Below, in pieces: positions 35,452 to 46,689 of a DNA stretch of 64,000 bases (positions are counted from its first letter, which is position 1; the number at the start of each line of letters is the position of its first letter). Made by a program: the position numbers and the translations under genes. The notes below the pieces were generated by a model that saw nothing but the letters and a program-made list of their open reading frames with translations, was not told the DNA's origin and did not search any database. Source of the DNA: Humulus lupulus (taxonomy: Eukaryota > Streptophyta > Magnoliopsida > Rosales > Cannabaceae); NCBI RefSeq assembly GCF_963169125.1, contig NC_084795.1, positions 279,568,122 through 279,632,121 of the forward strand, read 5' to 3'.

Positions 35452-37741
35452 GGGTAAATATCATTTGGGATCCCCAATCTTTACCAGTTGTATCACTTAT
35501 TAGGTCCCTAACATTTATTTTTTAGCAATTAGATCCCCAACCTTTACTTTTTGGCTCATTTAGGTCCACAAACTTATATTTTATTAAATAAATCATAATT
35601 TATAAGGGTAAAATAGGATTTTAACAAAAAAAACTTATTTTTTTCTCTTCAAACCCTTATTTATTAATGAATTATTATAAGCTATATTATTTTTGGCAAT
35701 TGACTTAAATATTCTTTTGAAATATTAAGAAACAATAATAAAAAAATATTATTTATTATACCTCTAAAATATATAATATATCAATTATATATGAATTAGT
35801 TTATCATTTGTAATAAAAAAATTTATATACGTTAAGTTTTTGAAACATGAAATATATTAAATGTGCTTCTATCTATAACATCATTTTTTCTCACTAAATA
35901 AATATTTAAATTCCTCATAAATTGTTAAAAATTATTTCCACCAATAAATTATAAAGGTGGAAATAATTTTTAACAATTTTTATGAGGTGTTTAAATAAAA
36001 ATGTGTGTGGTAAGAAAAAGTTATAGATAGAGACACCCTTAATAGGTTTTATGTTTGTTAAATTTAAAGTATATAAACATTTTTATTGAAAATAGTAAAC
36101 TATTTAATATATAAGTAATATGTTAAATATTTTAGAGGTATGATAGAAAATATATTTTTTATATTATTTCTTAATATTTCAAGAGAATATTTAAATAGGT
36201 GTTATTTTTTTAAAGGGAAAATACTAGTTTGACCCCTGTGTTTTGCCCGAATATTCGATCGACCCTTGTATTTTGTAAAATGGAATAAAATGATACCCTA
36301 TGACCGATTTTGGTCAAACAATTTTCAATATGACTAAAATGCCCATACTTTTACACACTAGCCAATTATATAAAAATAAAAAACAAATTAAAACTCTAAT
36401 AAGAATACAAATAAATACTTTAATTATTGAAACAAATAATTTTAATGAAAAATAATCTAAAACTATTTTTTATTTCTCTCTCTCTCTTTCTCTCTCTCTC
36501 TCTTCTCCCTTCCCGTCTTCCTTTTCTTCTCTTCGGCAATAACCAGTCGGCCATGCTTAGGACAGTGGCTCCGATTGTGGATCCAACCACCCCCAAGGAC
36601 TGTGGCTCAAATACTCGACTTAGGAGATAATACCCATCTCCGACTTTGATTTTCGATCCGGCCACCCACAAGGACTATGGTTGCTCATCTTTCTTAGCTC
36701 CAGCAACCCAGATCTAGCCCACGACCTCGACATAATGGTCCTTGTCCAGCCCTTGTCATCCTTGCCTCCTCGCCTTGATCCAGCCCACGACATTGACTAC
36801 GTGGTCCTCACCTAACCCTTGCCGTCATCACCTCCTCGCCCAAATCCAGTCCCCGAGGTCAACTGCATGGTCTTCACCCAGCCATTGTCGTTGACTGAAA
36901 AAGAGAGAGATGGACATTTTGGAATAAATACAAAATGGTTTCTTCTAGGTAGAAAAGATAATGGTGAAGATGCCAGGTTTCAGGGTAATCGTTTAGGGAT
37001 AAAGAGAAGATCCAATCAATTTTTTTTTTGTTCTGTTGAGATTGACATAGTAGTTTTGTTCTGTTGAGATTGTCATAAAAGAGGAGGAATAATAATTTAC
37101 AATTATTGTTTGATTCTTGTAGGCTTTGATTTTAATTTGAGTTGTAAAGTTTTGGATGTCAACTTTTGTATTTGTTTTTCTAAATTCTTTTGAGAATATG
37201 ACGAACAAGAGAGAGACGAAGGGAGGAAGAGAGAGAGGGGAGAGGAGAGAGAAAAATAAAATTTTATTTGTATTAGTGTTTTTTTTTATATTTTATTTAT
37301 AGTCTTAAAATTAAATTTCAAAATTTGTCTTAAATAAATTAATTTTATTTTAAATTTATAAGTTGGATTAATGAAAGTATGACACATGGCATTGTATTTT
37401 TTTAAATTGAGATAGTTAAAATTCAAGGGCATATTGGTCATATTGAAAAATTGTTTGACCAAAAATCAGGCTTAGTGTATTATTTTGTTCTATTTTACAA
37501 AAGACAGAGTCTGATTTGTCATTTAACAAAACACAAGAGTCGATCGAGTATTCGAGCAAAATCCATGGGTCAAACTGATATTTTCTCTTTTTTAAATCTT
37601 ATCTTACCCTTATAAATTAAGATTTATTTAATAAAATATAAATTTAGGGACCTAAAGGTTAGAATCTAGTTGCTACAAAACAAAAGTTGAGGACCTAAGT
37701 GATAAATCGGTAAAGTATGAGGATTCAAGTGCTATTTACCC
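35452..37741. mobile_element. Outer foldback transposon, palindromic, interrupted by a second element
   Basis: The left arm starts GGGTAAATATCATTTGGG and the inverted right arm GGGTAAATAGCACTTGAA. The arms match inward through ATTTTATTAAATAAATC and reach an apex at about 35948, where CCTCATAAATTGTTAAAAAT is mirrored at 35955-35990 around a 13-bp spacer. Without the inner element it is about 0.9 kb of almost complete inverted repeat. The flanks share TATATAC (35445-35451 and 37742-37748). Non-coding. Confidence 0.8.
36215..37587. mobile_element. Inner Mutator-like element with perfect 9-bp TSD (1373 bp)
   Basis: TIRs of about 150 bp: left GGGAAAATACTAGTTTGACC, right (inverted) GAGAAAATATCAGTTTGACC. 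They continue inward through TTTTGGTCAAACAATTTT and farther in through CT/GA-rich microsatellites (36475-36530 and 37205-37250). The perfect direct repeat TTTTTTAAA at 36206-36214 and 37588-37596 marks the insertion, which hit the right arm of the outer foldback. The interior (36540-36900) is comparatively GC-rich and could be a captured gene piece; its open frames (36427-36630, 36819-37067) match nothing I recognise. Confidence 0.85.
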
Positions 37742-37748
37742 TATATAC

Positions 37749-38689
37749 ATATTGTTGTAACTAAGTCGTTGATTATTATTGTGCTTGTTGCATATTTAAT
37801 TATGTCGATCCGTTTAGATAATATATAGTTGTGTGGCTTAAATTTTTTCATTGATATGCGTCAATTGTTAGGTAGGGAATTGAAACTCTTTGGATAAGCT
37901 TCGTCAATTTTTCCTATATAATGGATGGTGACAAGTGAAATAATTTCTGTTTATTTGAAGATAAACAAAGTTTTTTTTTGACAGATGAAGATAAACAGGC
38001 TTAATATTAATCGTTTTTCTTAGATTTGTTCCAAATAAAATAATACAATACCTTTTTTTTAGAATAATAATCCCTTAAGTTGATTTTTTTTTAAGAACAT
38101 ATTGATGGGATATTCTTTTTTGTTTTTCATTTGGGTATTTTATGACGTGAAGAGGACAAAATAATGAAAGAACTCTACAATTAGTCATGTTCTGTTTAGG
38201 TAAGATATTTTGTCATTTACTAGTGTAGCTGGTAGGTTTTCCAACAACTCAATTGAATTGATCTAAATTATTAAAACTTAATTATATATATATACTATTT
38301 TAGGATATAAATCACATATTTTCCCCAAATAATCACGATTTAATTGTCTCAAATAATAGTTCAATATAATTAGACATGAAAGAATATATATATCACGGAT
38401 GAGGAGTTTTTTATGTGATTTGTGGTCGGTTTGGTATAGTTGTGTTGTGGGAAAAAGTTACTGAATGTTTGCTAAATTATAAATTTTAAAGTACTATAAA
38501 TTAGAAAAATCGCATCAGGATATCATATTTATTTTATTTTATTAGAACAAATTCACATGTTTAAATTAAATATGATTTTTTTTATAAGAGACTAATATAC
38601 GAATTGTTAAGGACCAAAATACAACACTATCTATAAAAAAGTTCCCACTTTTAATTTCTTAAAAAAAAAATTTAAAGAGCATTGGCTTT
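37749..38689. other. AT-rich intergenic
   Basis: I see no gene, element boundary or structured repeat here. Confidence 0.5.
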
Positions 38690-39270
38690 CTTCAAGTACT
38701 TGTGCTACTGCTCAGCTGTCTAACAAGCAATGCCCATGATTCACAAGGATTCAAAGCTGTACTGGGCTCTGCATTTCATGGCAAAATCCAAATCTTCAAG
38801 GAAATTGTCAATCAACATTACGATCTTAGAAAAAAATATAGTTCTCCATAATTAATGTCAATATCATCTCTTCAAAGACCAATGAGGAAACCTTCGTGAA
38901 ATTAAGAGCTAGATTCTCGACATACAGTTCTCCATAATTATGCAAAAGGAGATACTTCTTTACTCTTGGCAGCATGGTGTGGCCATGACTTTATAATTAA
39001 GTTTCTTATTGATCAAGCAAAATTAGAACAGAAGGACCTCGAGAAGGCCACCATTGTCGTGCAATGGTGAAGAAGTGGTCAAACAGATCACGAGGATGAA
39101 GAGCGTAGAAAAGGATACTGCAAAGATGTTGTTTAGAAAAATATGAAAGTAGTGCCTATGTCACAAAATAGCATGACAGCTCTTCAAATTGCAGCTGCCC
39201 ATATTTTAATTGTGAAGTAATGAAGGAAATTAACGATTTTACTTTGGGCTTTGACTTTGGGAAAAAATGT
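38690..39270 (+). pseudogene. Ankyrin-repeat protein pseudogene
   Basis: Several frames carry recognisable ankyrin-repeat pieces: GFKAVLGSAFHGKIQIFKEI, then GDTSLLLAAWCGHDFIIKFL followed by an IDQAKLEQKDL-like helix, then SMTALQIAAAH. Frame changes and stop codons separate them (for example near 38855 and 39068), and no start or full-length frame exists. It most resembles plant ankyrin proteins of the ACD6/ITN1 kind, but no transmembrane PGG domain is attached. Likely a decayed gene copy. Confidence 0.65.
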
Positions 39271-41906
39271 TTTTCCTAGAAGTTAAAGATATCAGCTTTA
39301 CCAAAAAGAACTTATTTCACTCGTAAACTCATTTTTATATTTCTGCCAATAAGTTATCAAAAGTCACTAAAATAACTTTTATAGCTTTTATTACTAAATA
39401 ATAAATAAAAAAGTTTTTGAAAAGTTGTTCCAACCACATCCCATGTATATTAAGATTTCCATGTCAATTGTTGATAGGGCATTTATTCAATCTCTTTTGA
39501 AGTACCAAATCCCTCTTTTGATGTCAACCGTTGGATTCTCTTTTAATCATAATGGATGGTTGGATGATCATTTACTGTTCAAAAGTTAGTAAAATACCCA
39601 ACTGACCCATAGCAACCTAATACTTGTTAGCTTTTTTATTTTGGATATTTTCACTCATATAATTTTTTTAATACAGTTTTATATTATTAATACAACTATT
39701 TATGAGATTATTATTAAAAAATATGAATTTAATTTAATTTATCATTACAGAATTTAATTAACTAAAATTTGTAGTTAAATTAGAAAATTAATCTTAATGA
39801 AAATTGACTAACAAAATTTCTAATAAATGAAAATCGTTTTGAAATTTTGATCAACCAATCACATGTTTTGTAAAAAAATTAACACACAATGCAATCAATC
39901 ATATTTTAATAAACAGGCTTTCACATATTAAATTAAGATTTTTAATTCATAATTACACTTTTATAAATACAATTTTATACTCGCGAACCAATCATGTCCT
40001 AAATAAATTTAACTCATTTGTCATTTTTTTTCTTTGGGTGGAGGGCAAGTAATTTGTTTTTTTATTAATCTTATTTGCTTTACTGATTAATTTTAAAATC
40101 TATTAAATTATATACATATATAATGGTAATAATTAAAAATAATAAAACTAGTTTAAATGGTTTTAAATTTATAAATATTTAATTTTACAAATAAAAAATA
40201 TTAATGATAATCATTTTCTCATTTATTAATTTTTATGTTAAAAAAACATCTAATTAATTTTATTGTTAAATACATTAATAAAAATAATTGATGTTAAATA
40301 TTCTATCATCTACAATATCTGGTACTAAACATTCTACCATCTACAATTTTTTTATTTTATAAAAAGAACACTTAAAATACAAAATTTATATGGCTCTACA
40401 CTATATTATATTTTTCAACCTAATTAATGGTAATTCAATCTTCTCAAAATTAAAAAATAAGACTGACAAAAAAAACTTGTCCAAAAAAAAAATTAATACA
40501 AAACTCATACACAAAACAATCATAATATATATCAATTTTTATTACATTCTTCTTGTTTTGCGTTACGCAAACACAAGATTTAAATTATATAGCCCTAGAC
40601 ATATGTTTACGTAACTACTATTGTAAATATATCAAACTTCATAATAGATTTACCATACAACCATCAACAAAACACATTTTTGGACATAAAATGACACATA
40701 TGCCCTCACATTTTAAAGCTACATCAAAGACTTTTAGTCAACTGGTTTCCATAACCGATTAGAGCCTGTTACCAAAGTATTGTTCCATCTCTCTTAATAT
40801 GACACATGACCTGAAGCTAGGACCCACCTTTGAAGGACTAAATCCTGTGAGGGATGTTAGAATTTGCCTTGTTGATATTGATATAGTAATAGTAGAAACT
40901 TTCTATAAATAAGATGGCATATTTATATATATATATACAAGATACAACAAGGAAAACATCATTATTAGAGATATAGAAGGAAATGATGTAATGGGATCTT
41001 CATGTATTCTCAACTAATTTTATAAAATTTAAGATCATAAAACGATATAAATAATTTAATTGTTAGCATGAGTCAACACATCAGCACATTAAGTTAGATA
41101 AAAATCACTTTACACTTCTGAAAATTGAGTTCATAATATTTAGATGTCAAAAATTGATGTTTTTGCATAAAGTATGATGTCTCTAGTCAGCTTTACATTT
41201 ATATAAAATTATTGTTCTTTCCGTTTAAGTCCATTGCCGACAAGAATTATGATGTTTTATCTAATAAAACCAATTTGTGATTCTTGGAGTTAGATAAGTT
41301 CTTATTAATGACTCAATATTCTTATGCTGACAAAAATAATGGTATTCCATCTAAAAATAAATTGGTTATTAGTGAAGTTACCCATCTTCTTATTAATGAC
41401 TCAATATGTTTATACTTATTCCATGTGAGATAATATACTTCAATAATTACAAAGTTGAATTCTCTCAATTTTAAAAAATAAATATATTACATTAAATAGT
41501 AAAAAAAAAATGACTCCTATGCCGGTTTTTAGTAAAAATTTTCTATAAAAGGACTAAAATACTCACTTCATATGCACTAATATATATATATATATATATA
41601 TTTATACAAATATAATTAAATTGATTAACAAAATTTGAAATAAATTAAAACCATTTGAAAAATATAAAACCATATTTTTTGCATTAATATATTTATAATA
41701 TTTCATAAAAAAAATTATAAAATTGATTAATGAAAGGTAAAATTAAGTATATATACTGTAGTTTTAAATTTTATTTATTTTCATTTTTATTAATTAATAA
41801 TTTTATAGAATATTTATAAAAATAATTAAATATATTAAACATAGACACCCGCTCGTAATATTTTACTACTCCATATCTATGATTTTAAGAGTGGTGGCTA
41901 TGGGAC
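39271..41906. other. AT-rich intergenic
   Basis: No gene. It contains a TA microsatellite at about 41580-41600, a repeated TCTA(C/T)CATCTACAAT near 40300 and 40340, and the tandem duplication at 41236-41413. A segment at 41015-41085 is homologous to 51885-51955. Confidence 0.5.
41236..41413. repeat. Tandem duplication, about 90-bp units
   Basis: Two units share GC(C/T)GACAA(G/A)AAT at the start and CTTATTAATGACTCAATAT near the end, with small internal indels. Confidence 0.65.
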
Positions 41907-42532
41907 TGGGGATGGCAAAAAAACCTGGCGGATCGGGGCGGGTCGGAGCCTCGACCCGACGGGGCGTCCTTGATCTGGGACAAAAACGGGGGGTCGAGAT
42001 CCGACCCGACCCGCTAGCAATTGAAGTGGGTCGGATTACGACCCGACCCGGTTGTTGTTGTTGTATTTTTTTTTTTGTAATAAAGAATTTTTTTTAAAAA
42101 CTAATTACTACCACTATTTAGGGTGATCCACGATCCAAATATATATATATATATATATATAAGACAAAGTATATTTAAGAAAGATAGATGAGAAAATTGA
42201 TGTTTTGCTTTGAAATATATTAATTTTTTTTTTAAATTTTAGTATGCAAGACCATATATAAAAAAAATCATTTATGTCTAGTATGAGAGATTTTTTTGCC
42301 ATTTATTTTTATATTGTAATATATTAAAAAAAAATTAGTCTTTCTCTTATTAAAGAAAAAGAAAAAAAAAATTCTTACCGGGTCGGGTCTGACCCGCTAC
42401 ATCACATCCGGAGCAGGTCTGACCCGACCCACATCAAATGTCTTAACGAGACGGGTCAGGTCGGGGCATAAACTTAGCAGGTCGGACAGATCTTTAGCGG
42501 GGCGGGGCCGACCCGCCCCATTTACATCCCTA
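41907..42532. mobile_element. hAT-like MITE (626 bp) with 8-bp TSD
   Basis: The ends are inverted: left TGGGGATGGCAAAAAAACC, right (inverted) TAGGGATGTAAATGGGGCGG. GC-rich subterminal stretches of the GACCCG / CGGGTC type lie at both ends and the middle is AT-rich. The flanks TATGGGAC (41899-41906) and CATGGGAC (42533-42540) match at 7 of 8 positions, as expected for a hAT insertion. Non-coding. Confidence 0.82.
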
Positions 42533-42540
42533 CATGGGAC

Positions 42541-42991
42541 TAATGGCAATACTTTCCATTGCTCTTGCTATCGTCATTTGTCTTATCGGATTATCTTTCT
42601 TCGTTTTCGTTTTCTTCCTAATCTCCTGTGCGTGAACAACTATAAAAAGTTTAACGCATTTTCCTTGTGTTGTTTTTAAGATATTACCAACTTAATAATT
42701 AACTTTTAATTTTGTTATCATCAAAATAGAATGAAAGCTTTATGAAATGTGCTATTATTATGCCAAATGTCAAGTTTTGTCGTTACAAATTTATATTTAA
42801 AATTATGATTATATTTAGTATGATAACCCGACATGAATAATTTATATTGCTATGTAGCAAGAAATTAAGACATCATCTCATTAAGTTATAAATTGGGTGC
42901 TCATCGCTAATTAACTTTCTTAGAAGTAGTTCATTGATCCGCATAAAAATTTCTCATATATATGAATTGTGATACAGAATAAGAATACAAT
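42541..42991 (+). repeat. Duplicated segment, related to 51640-51960
   Basis: Homologous to 51640-51960 with shared blocks such as TTTCTTCGTTTTCGTTTTCTTC (one variant), TATAAAAGTTTAACG and TTGTTATCATCAAAAT. Together with 41879-41906 it would form one short hydrophobic open frame that the hAT MITE interrupts. It is unclear whether that frame was ever a gene. Confidence 0.6.
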
Positions 42992-45297
42992 TGTAATGTC
43001 TCAAATTCCCTAATGTGTCTTAATGCCTGGATTAGGGGGTGAGGATGACCATAATTAATTTATTATGCAATTATGTGATTAAGTGCATAATTATGTGATT
43101 ATATGATGATAATTGCATGCATGTGGACCCATTTCTTATTAGAATGACATTTTCGTAATTTTGATCTAATAAGAGTATATCTGTATATTTATGTGCATGT
43201 TGGTGATTTATAGATGAGACCACATTATTATGTGGCTTTGTTCGAGTTATTCGGCATGAGACGATCTTAGGTTACAAGATTAGCGGTTTGGTCATAACGG
43301 GGTTTAATTGCCGGGCTCGGGATGAGCCTAGGGTAATTTGATATTTAGTACATTACCGGGAATGAACAGGTAATGAGATATGATTTAATTATTATTTAAG
43401 AATATTGAGAATAATGGGAATTGGAGGACGTTAATTATAATTATACGGGATAGACGAGAAATGATTGTTTTGTCCTTGGGTGGCTGTAAAAGTTTTAATT
43501 GGGCTTAGGGGAATTTTGGTCTTTTGACCATGGGATATGTTTCAAGCTAGGAAGGCTGTAGATGCTTAAGGAAAAATCAGAGTAACTTTCTCCTTATCTC
43601 TCTCGATCCTCTCTCTCTCACGGGTTTGGAATTTTGAAGCTAAGCTTGAGGATTCAACTTGGGGAATTAAGGCTTGTGAGCTTAGGGTTGTGTTCAGCCA
43701 TTGGAAATTGTTCAATTCTGTGTTTAAGGTAAGGTTTTTAGTTGAAGTTTCAAGTTTTTGTTGTGTTTTGAGGTTAGTTTAAAGCTTGAGGTTTTGATCA
43801 TGGAATTGGGTATGTGTTGATGTTTTGAGTGGTTTAAAGATTAGGTTTTGTTGGTTGAATGTTGGTAATGTGGTATAAATGTTTGGCTGTGATTGTGGGA
43901 TTAATTTGTTGAGGTTTTGGTTAGTTTTGAATTGAGAGAAAGGCAGGGGAGCTGGGTTCGTAGGGTCAAGTCACGATCGAGTTCATGCAAGTCGTGACTT
44001 GAACCCATTCCAGAGCCTCCCCTCGGCTCTATCTAGCAGGCGTGTCGCGACCCACTAGGTCAAGTCGCGGCCCGCCCTTGGTATCCCAGACAGAGGGGTT
44101 TTCAAGGGTTTTAAGCGCAGGTTTTCATTTCCTAAGGCTCGAGATCGAATCTACTAACCGTTTTAGTACGATTCGAGGTCCCGGGAGCGAGGTTTAGACC
44201 ATGAACCTTTTTATTATTTATTTTTAATTTTGATTATGACTAGGTGGCCGCTAAGGGACTTAATGACTCATTGTTCTCAAGGGTCGTTCTTTTATTATTT
44301 CACGCTCGAACCAGAGGTAAGAAAACTGCACCCAGTATGTGACATGCATGGTTATTGATGAGGCATGTTGAGTGCTCTATAGATGGACATTGATTGCATT
44401 GTAAATGCATAATAGCTTTGCTTACTTGTGAATGACATTGAATTATTAGTCAGGAAACCACATTGGTGTTTAATATTGATCGTGAAGCTGTGACTTATCA
44501 GTCAAGATCAGCGGTGGTACTGAGCAGTGGTCGTATGGTATTGGCTTAAGAGTCAAGAGCGACATTAATGTGTTTAACACAAGCCGAAATGATTAGATTT
44601 AATCAACATGAGCATGAAATGCTTGACCGACCTAAAGGTCGAAGAAAACTAAAGCGTTTGTCTAGTCTAAAGGCTAGTTACTTAGAGCTAGGGTCAAAAG
44701 GCTCAGGTGACTGAAACGTCACGTGGCTTAGGGTGTAGAGCCCCAGAGTGTGACTCATTAGTCACCTAGCTGATTAGGGTGTGGAGCCCCAGAGTGTGAC
44801 TCATTAGTCACCTATCTGATTAGGGCTGCAAGCCCCATAATGATTACCAGAATCATTTATTGATATTGTATACATGCAGTAATAAGTTTTCTTGTTGAGC
44901 CTTGGCTCACGGGTGCTATGTGCTGCAGGTAAAGGGAAAGAAAAACTCACCCAGTCTTGAGTGGAGAGCTTAGGTGGCGATGTGTACATATGCGGCCGCT
45001 TGACCACCACGGCCAAGGTGTTTCTCAGAGGAACTAGGGGTTAACCCTATTTTTGCCGCTTAGGAAGGCGGGTTGTAATTTTTATACTGTAATGACCATT
45101 TTGGATTGTAAATACTTTTGTGGGCTCATGTACAGTTTAATGTTTTAAATAAAATATATTCATTCCTTTTGATCGAGATTTTCACCCTGGCCTATTAATG
45201 ACACCTAGATGCACGTTTATAACCAAATGACTCGTTTAGCGAGTTAAGCACTGTTTAAAATCCACAATAACGGTCTTGGAGTAACCAGGGCGTTACA
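42992..45297 (+). mobile_element. Solo LTR, 2306 bp, same family as 10188-12587 (TSD ACAAT)
   Basis: It starts TGTAATGTCTCAAATTCCC, ends GGGCGTTACA and is flanked by ACAAT (42987-42991 and 45298-45302). It is colinear with the solo LTR at 10188, including the repeated GTGACTCATTAGTCACCT type motifs in the right half and the block GCGGCCGCTTGACCACC near 45000. No internal retroelement sequence remains. Confidence 0.88.
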
Positions 45298-45302
45298 ACA
45301 AT

Positions 45303-46264
45303 CTTCACATCCATCTAAATTGGATTATCCAATTTTCCCAGTGCACTGCATGGAAATGGCAAATTGCAAATGCAATGTCTGCTTGCTTGCCTTAGCACAT
45401 TGGCAAATGGGCCCTCTCTTAATATGAATTGAAAATGCTATGTTTGCTATTTGTACCAACTTTCCATTATTAGACTGCTCTTGTTTTTTTTCTGGCTGGA
45501 ATTAGCCCATTGGAGAGGGCAACTTCATTGAATCAACAAAACCAAACGATACAGAGAGTCTGGAATCCAAAAGACTCACAGTTCGTACACACTAAGACAC
45601 GAAGGAAATAATCAAATAGCAACTTAACCAAACTAACAAACTGACCCAATAACGAAAACAGAGACAACTAAAATAACAAAGACAGAACTAACAGCAGTGA
45701 CATAGCTAATAACCAGCAAAACACTAAAGATAAATTACAGTAATCGGTGGTCGGGAAACATGGCGTTGTAGTCCTGAAGGATTCTTGGAGGAAGCTCTGT
45801 GGGGGTAAGGGTAGGTTGCTCTTGTTAAACAAGCCCAACTATCATTGTTTTAGGCCTTAAGCCTTTAAGAAGGAACAACATCTTTTTATTATATGATTTG
45901 AGACTTAACCAATTTTTTGACCACTACATGCATCATTAGCAATCTTTAAGCACTAAGCTAGAGAGAAGAAAATTTCAAACGAGATTGTAAGTTTGATTTT
46001 CCTTCACTGTTATTATTTTATGATTTGTTGATATTTGTTTTTTAAATATTGTTATTTATATTTATAATATTACTCAAAATAACCTTGACCAAAATTGTAA
46101 TCATAAATTGATTTGTCAATTAATAAAAAAAATTAGTAAATAAGTAATAAATAAAAAAACAAAGGAAAGTAGTGCAATAGTATATAATCTCTACTTTTTA
46201 TAAAGTTCTCCAATGATGCTTGTGTGTTATTTGTTGTACATTGATTGTTCTTCTTGTGTTCTTC
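45303..46264. other. Intergenic, no supported gene
   Basis: The part 45490-45850 is less AT-rich and lacks open frames; it may be a decayed retroelement but shows no recognisable domain. The 5-bp target repeat TCTTC of the copia element is at 46260-46264. Confidence 0.45.
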
Positions 46265-46528
46265 TATTAAAGGCTACATATTTTTAGCTATCTTAAGCCT
46301 CTGTTTACTGGTCCTTTATTTCAGTTTTCTATATATTCAGTTTGTAAGTTTGTTATTTAACAACTTAGTTGGATAATCTGTATTGGTTGTTACAATTAGT
46401 TGGGTTAGTTATCAGTTTGGGTTAATTAACTTCGGCTATTTATACAGCCTTGTAAACCAGTTTCATTTCATCTGATTTGAATAATAAAACATTTCTCAAT
46501 TCTTCAATCTCTTTCTTGTTTCTTGATA
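46265..46528 (+). repeat. 5' LTR of the copia element
   Basis: 264 bp. It contains a likely TATA region (CTATTTATACAG near 46436) and a polyadenylation-like AATAATAAAAC near 46480. It abuts the primer-binding site. Confidence 0.95.
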
Positions 46529-46689
46529 TGGTATCAGAGAGGAAAGAAAGCTTTCCCGTTTGATTCTGTTTCTTCTTTTTCCGACCTGTCTTTCTTCTCT
46601 AGACACGGTTGCGCCGATCTCACCTTCCGCACTTCATTGTTCTACTTCCTCCGATCCTCCTCTTCTCGCAGTTCTTCTACTAGGTTGCG

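Noticed and set aside
36427..36671. Ser/Leu- and Arg/Glu-rich frames near 36.5 kb
   Set aside because: They are produced by the CT/GA microsatellite in the transposon TIR.
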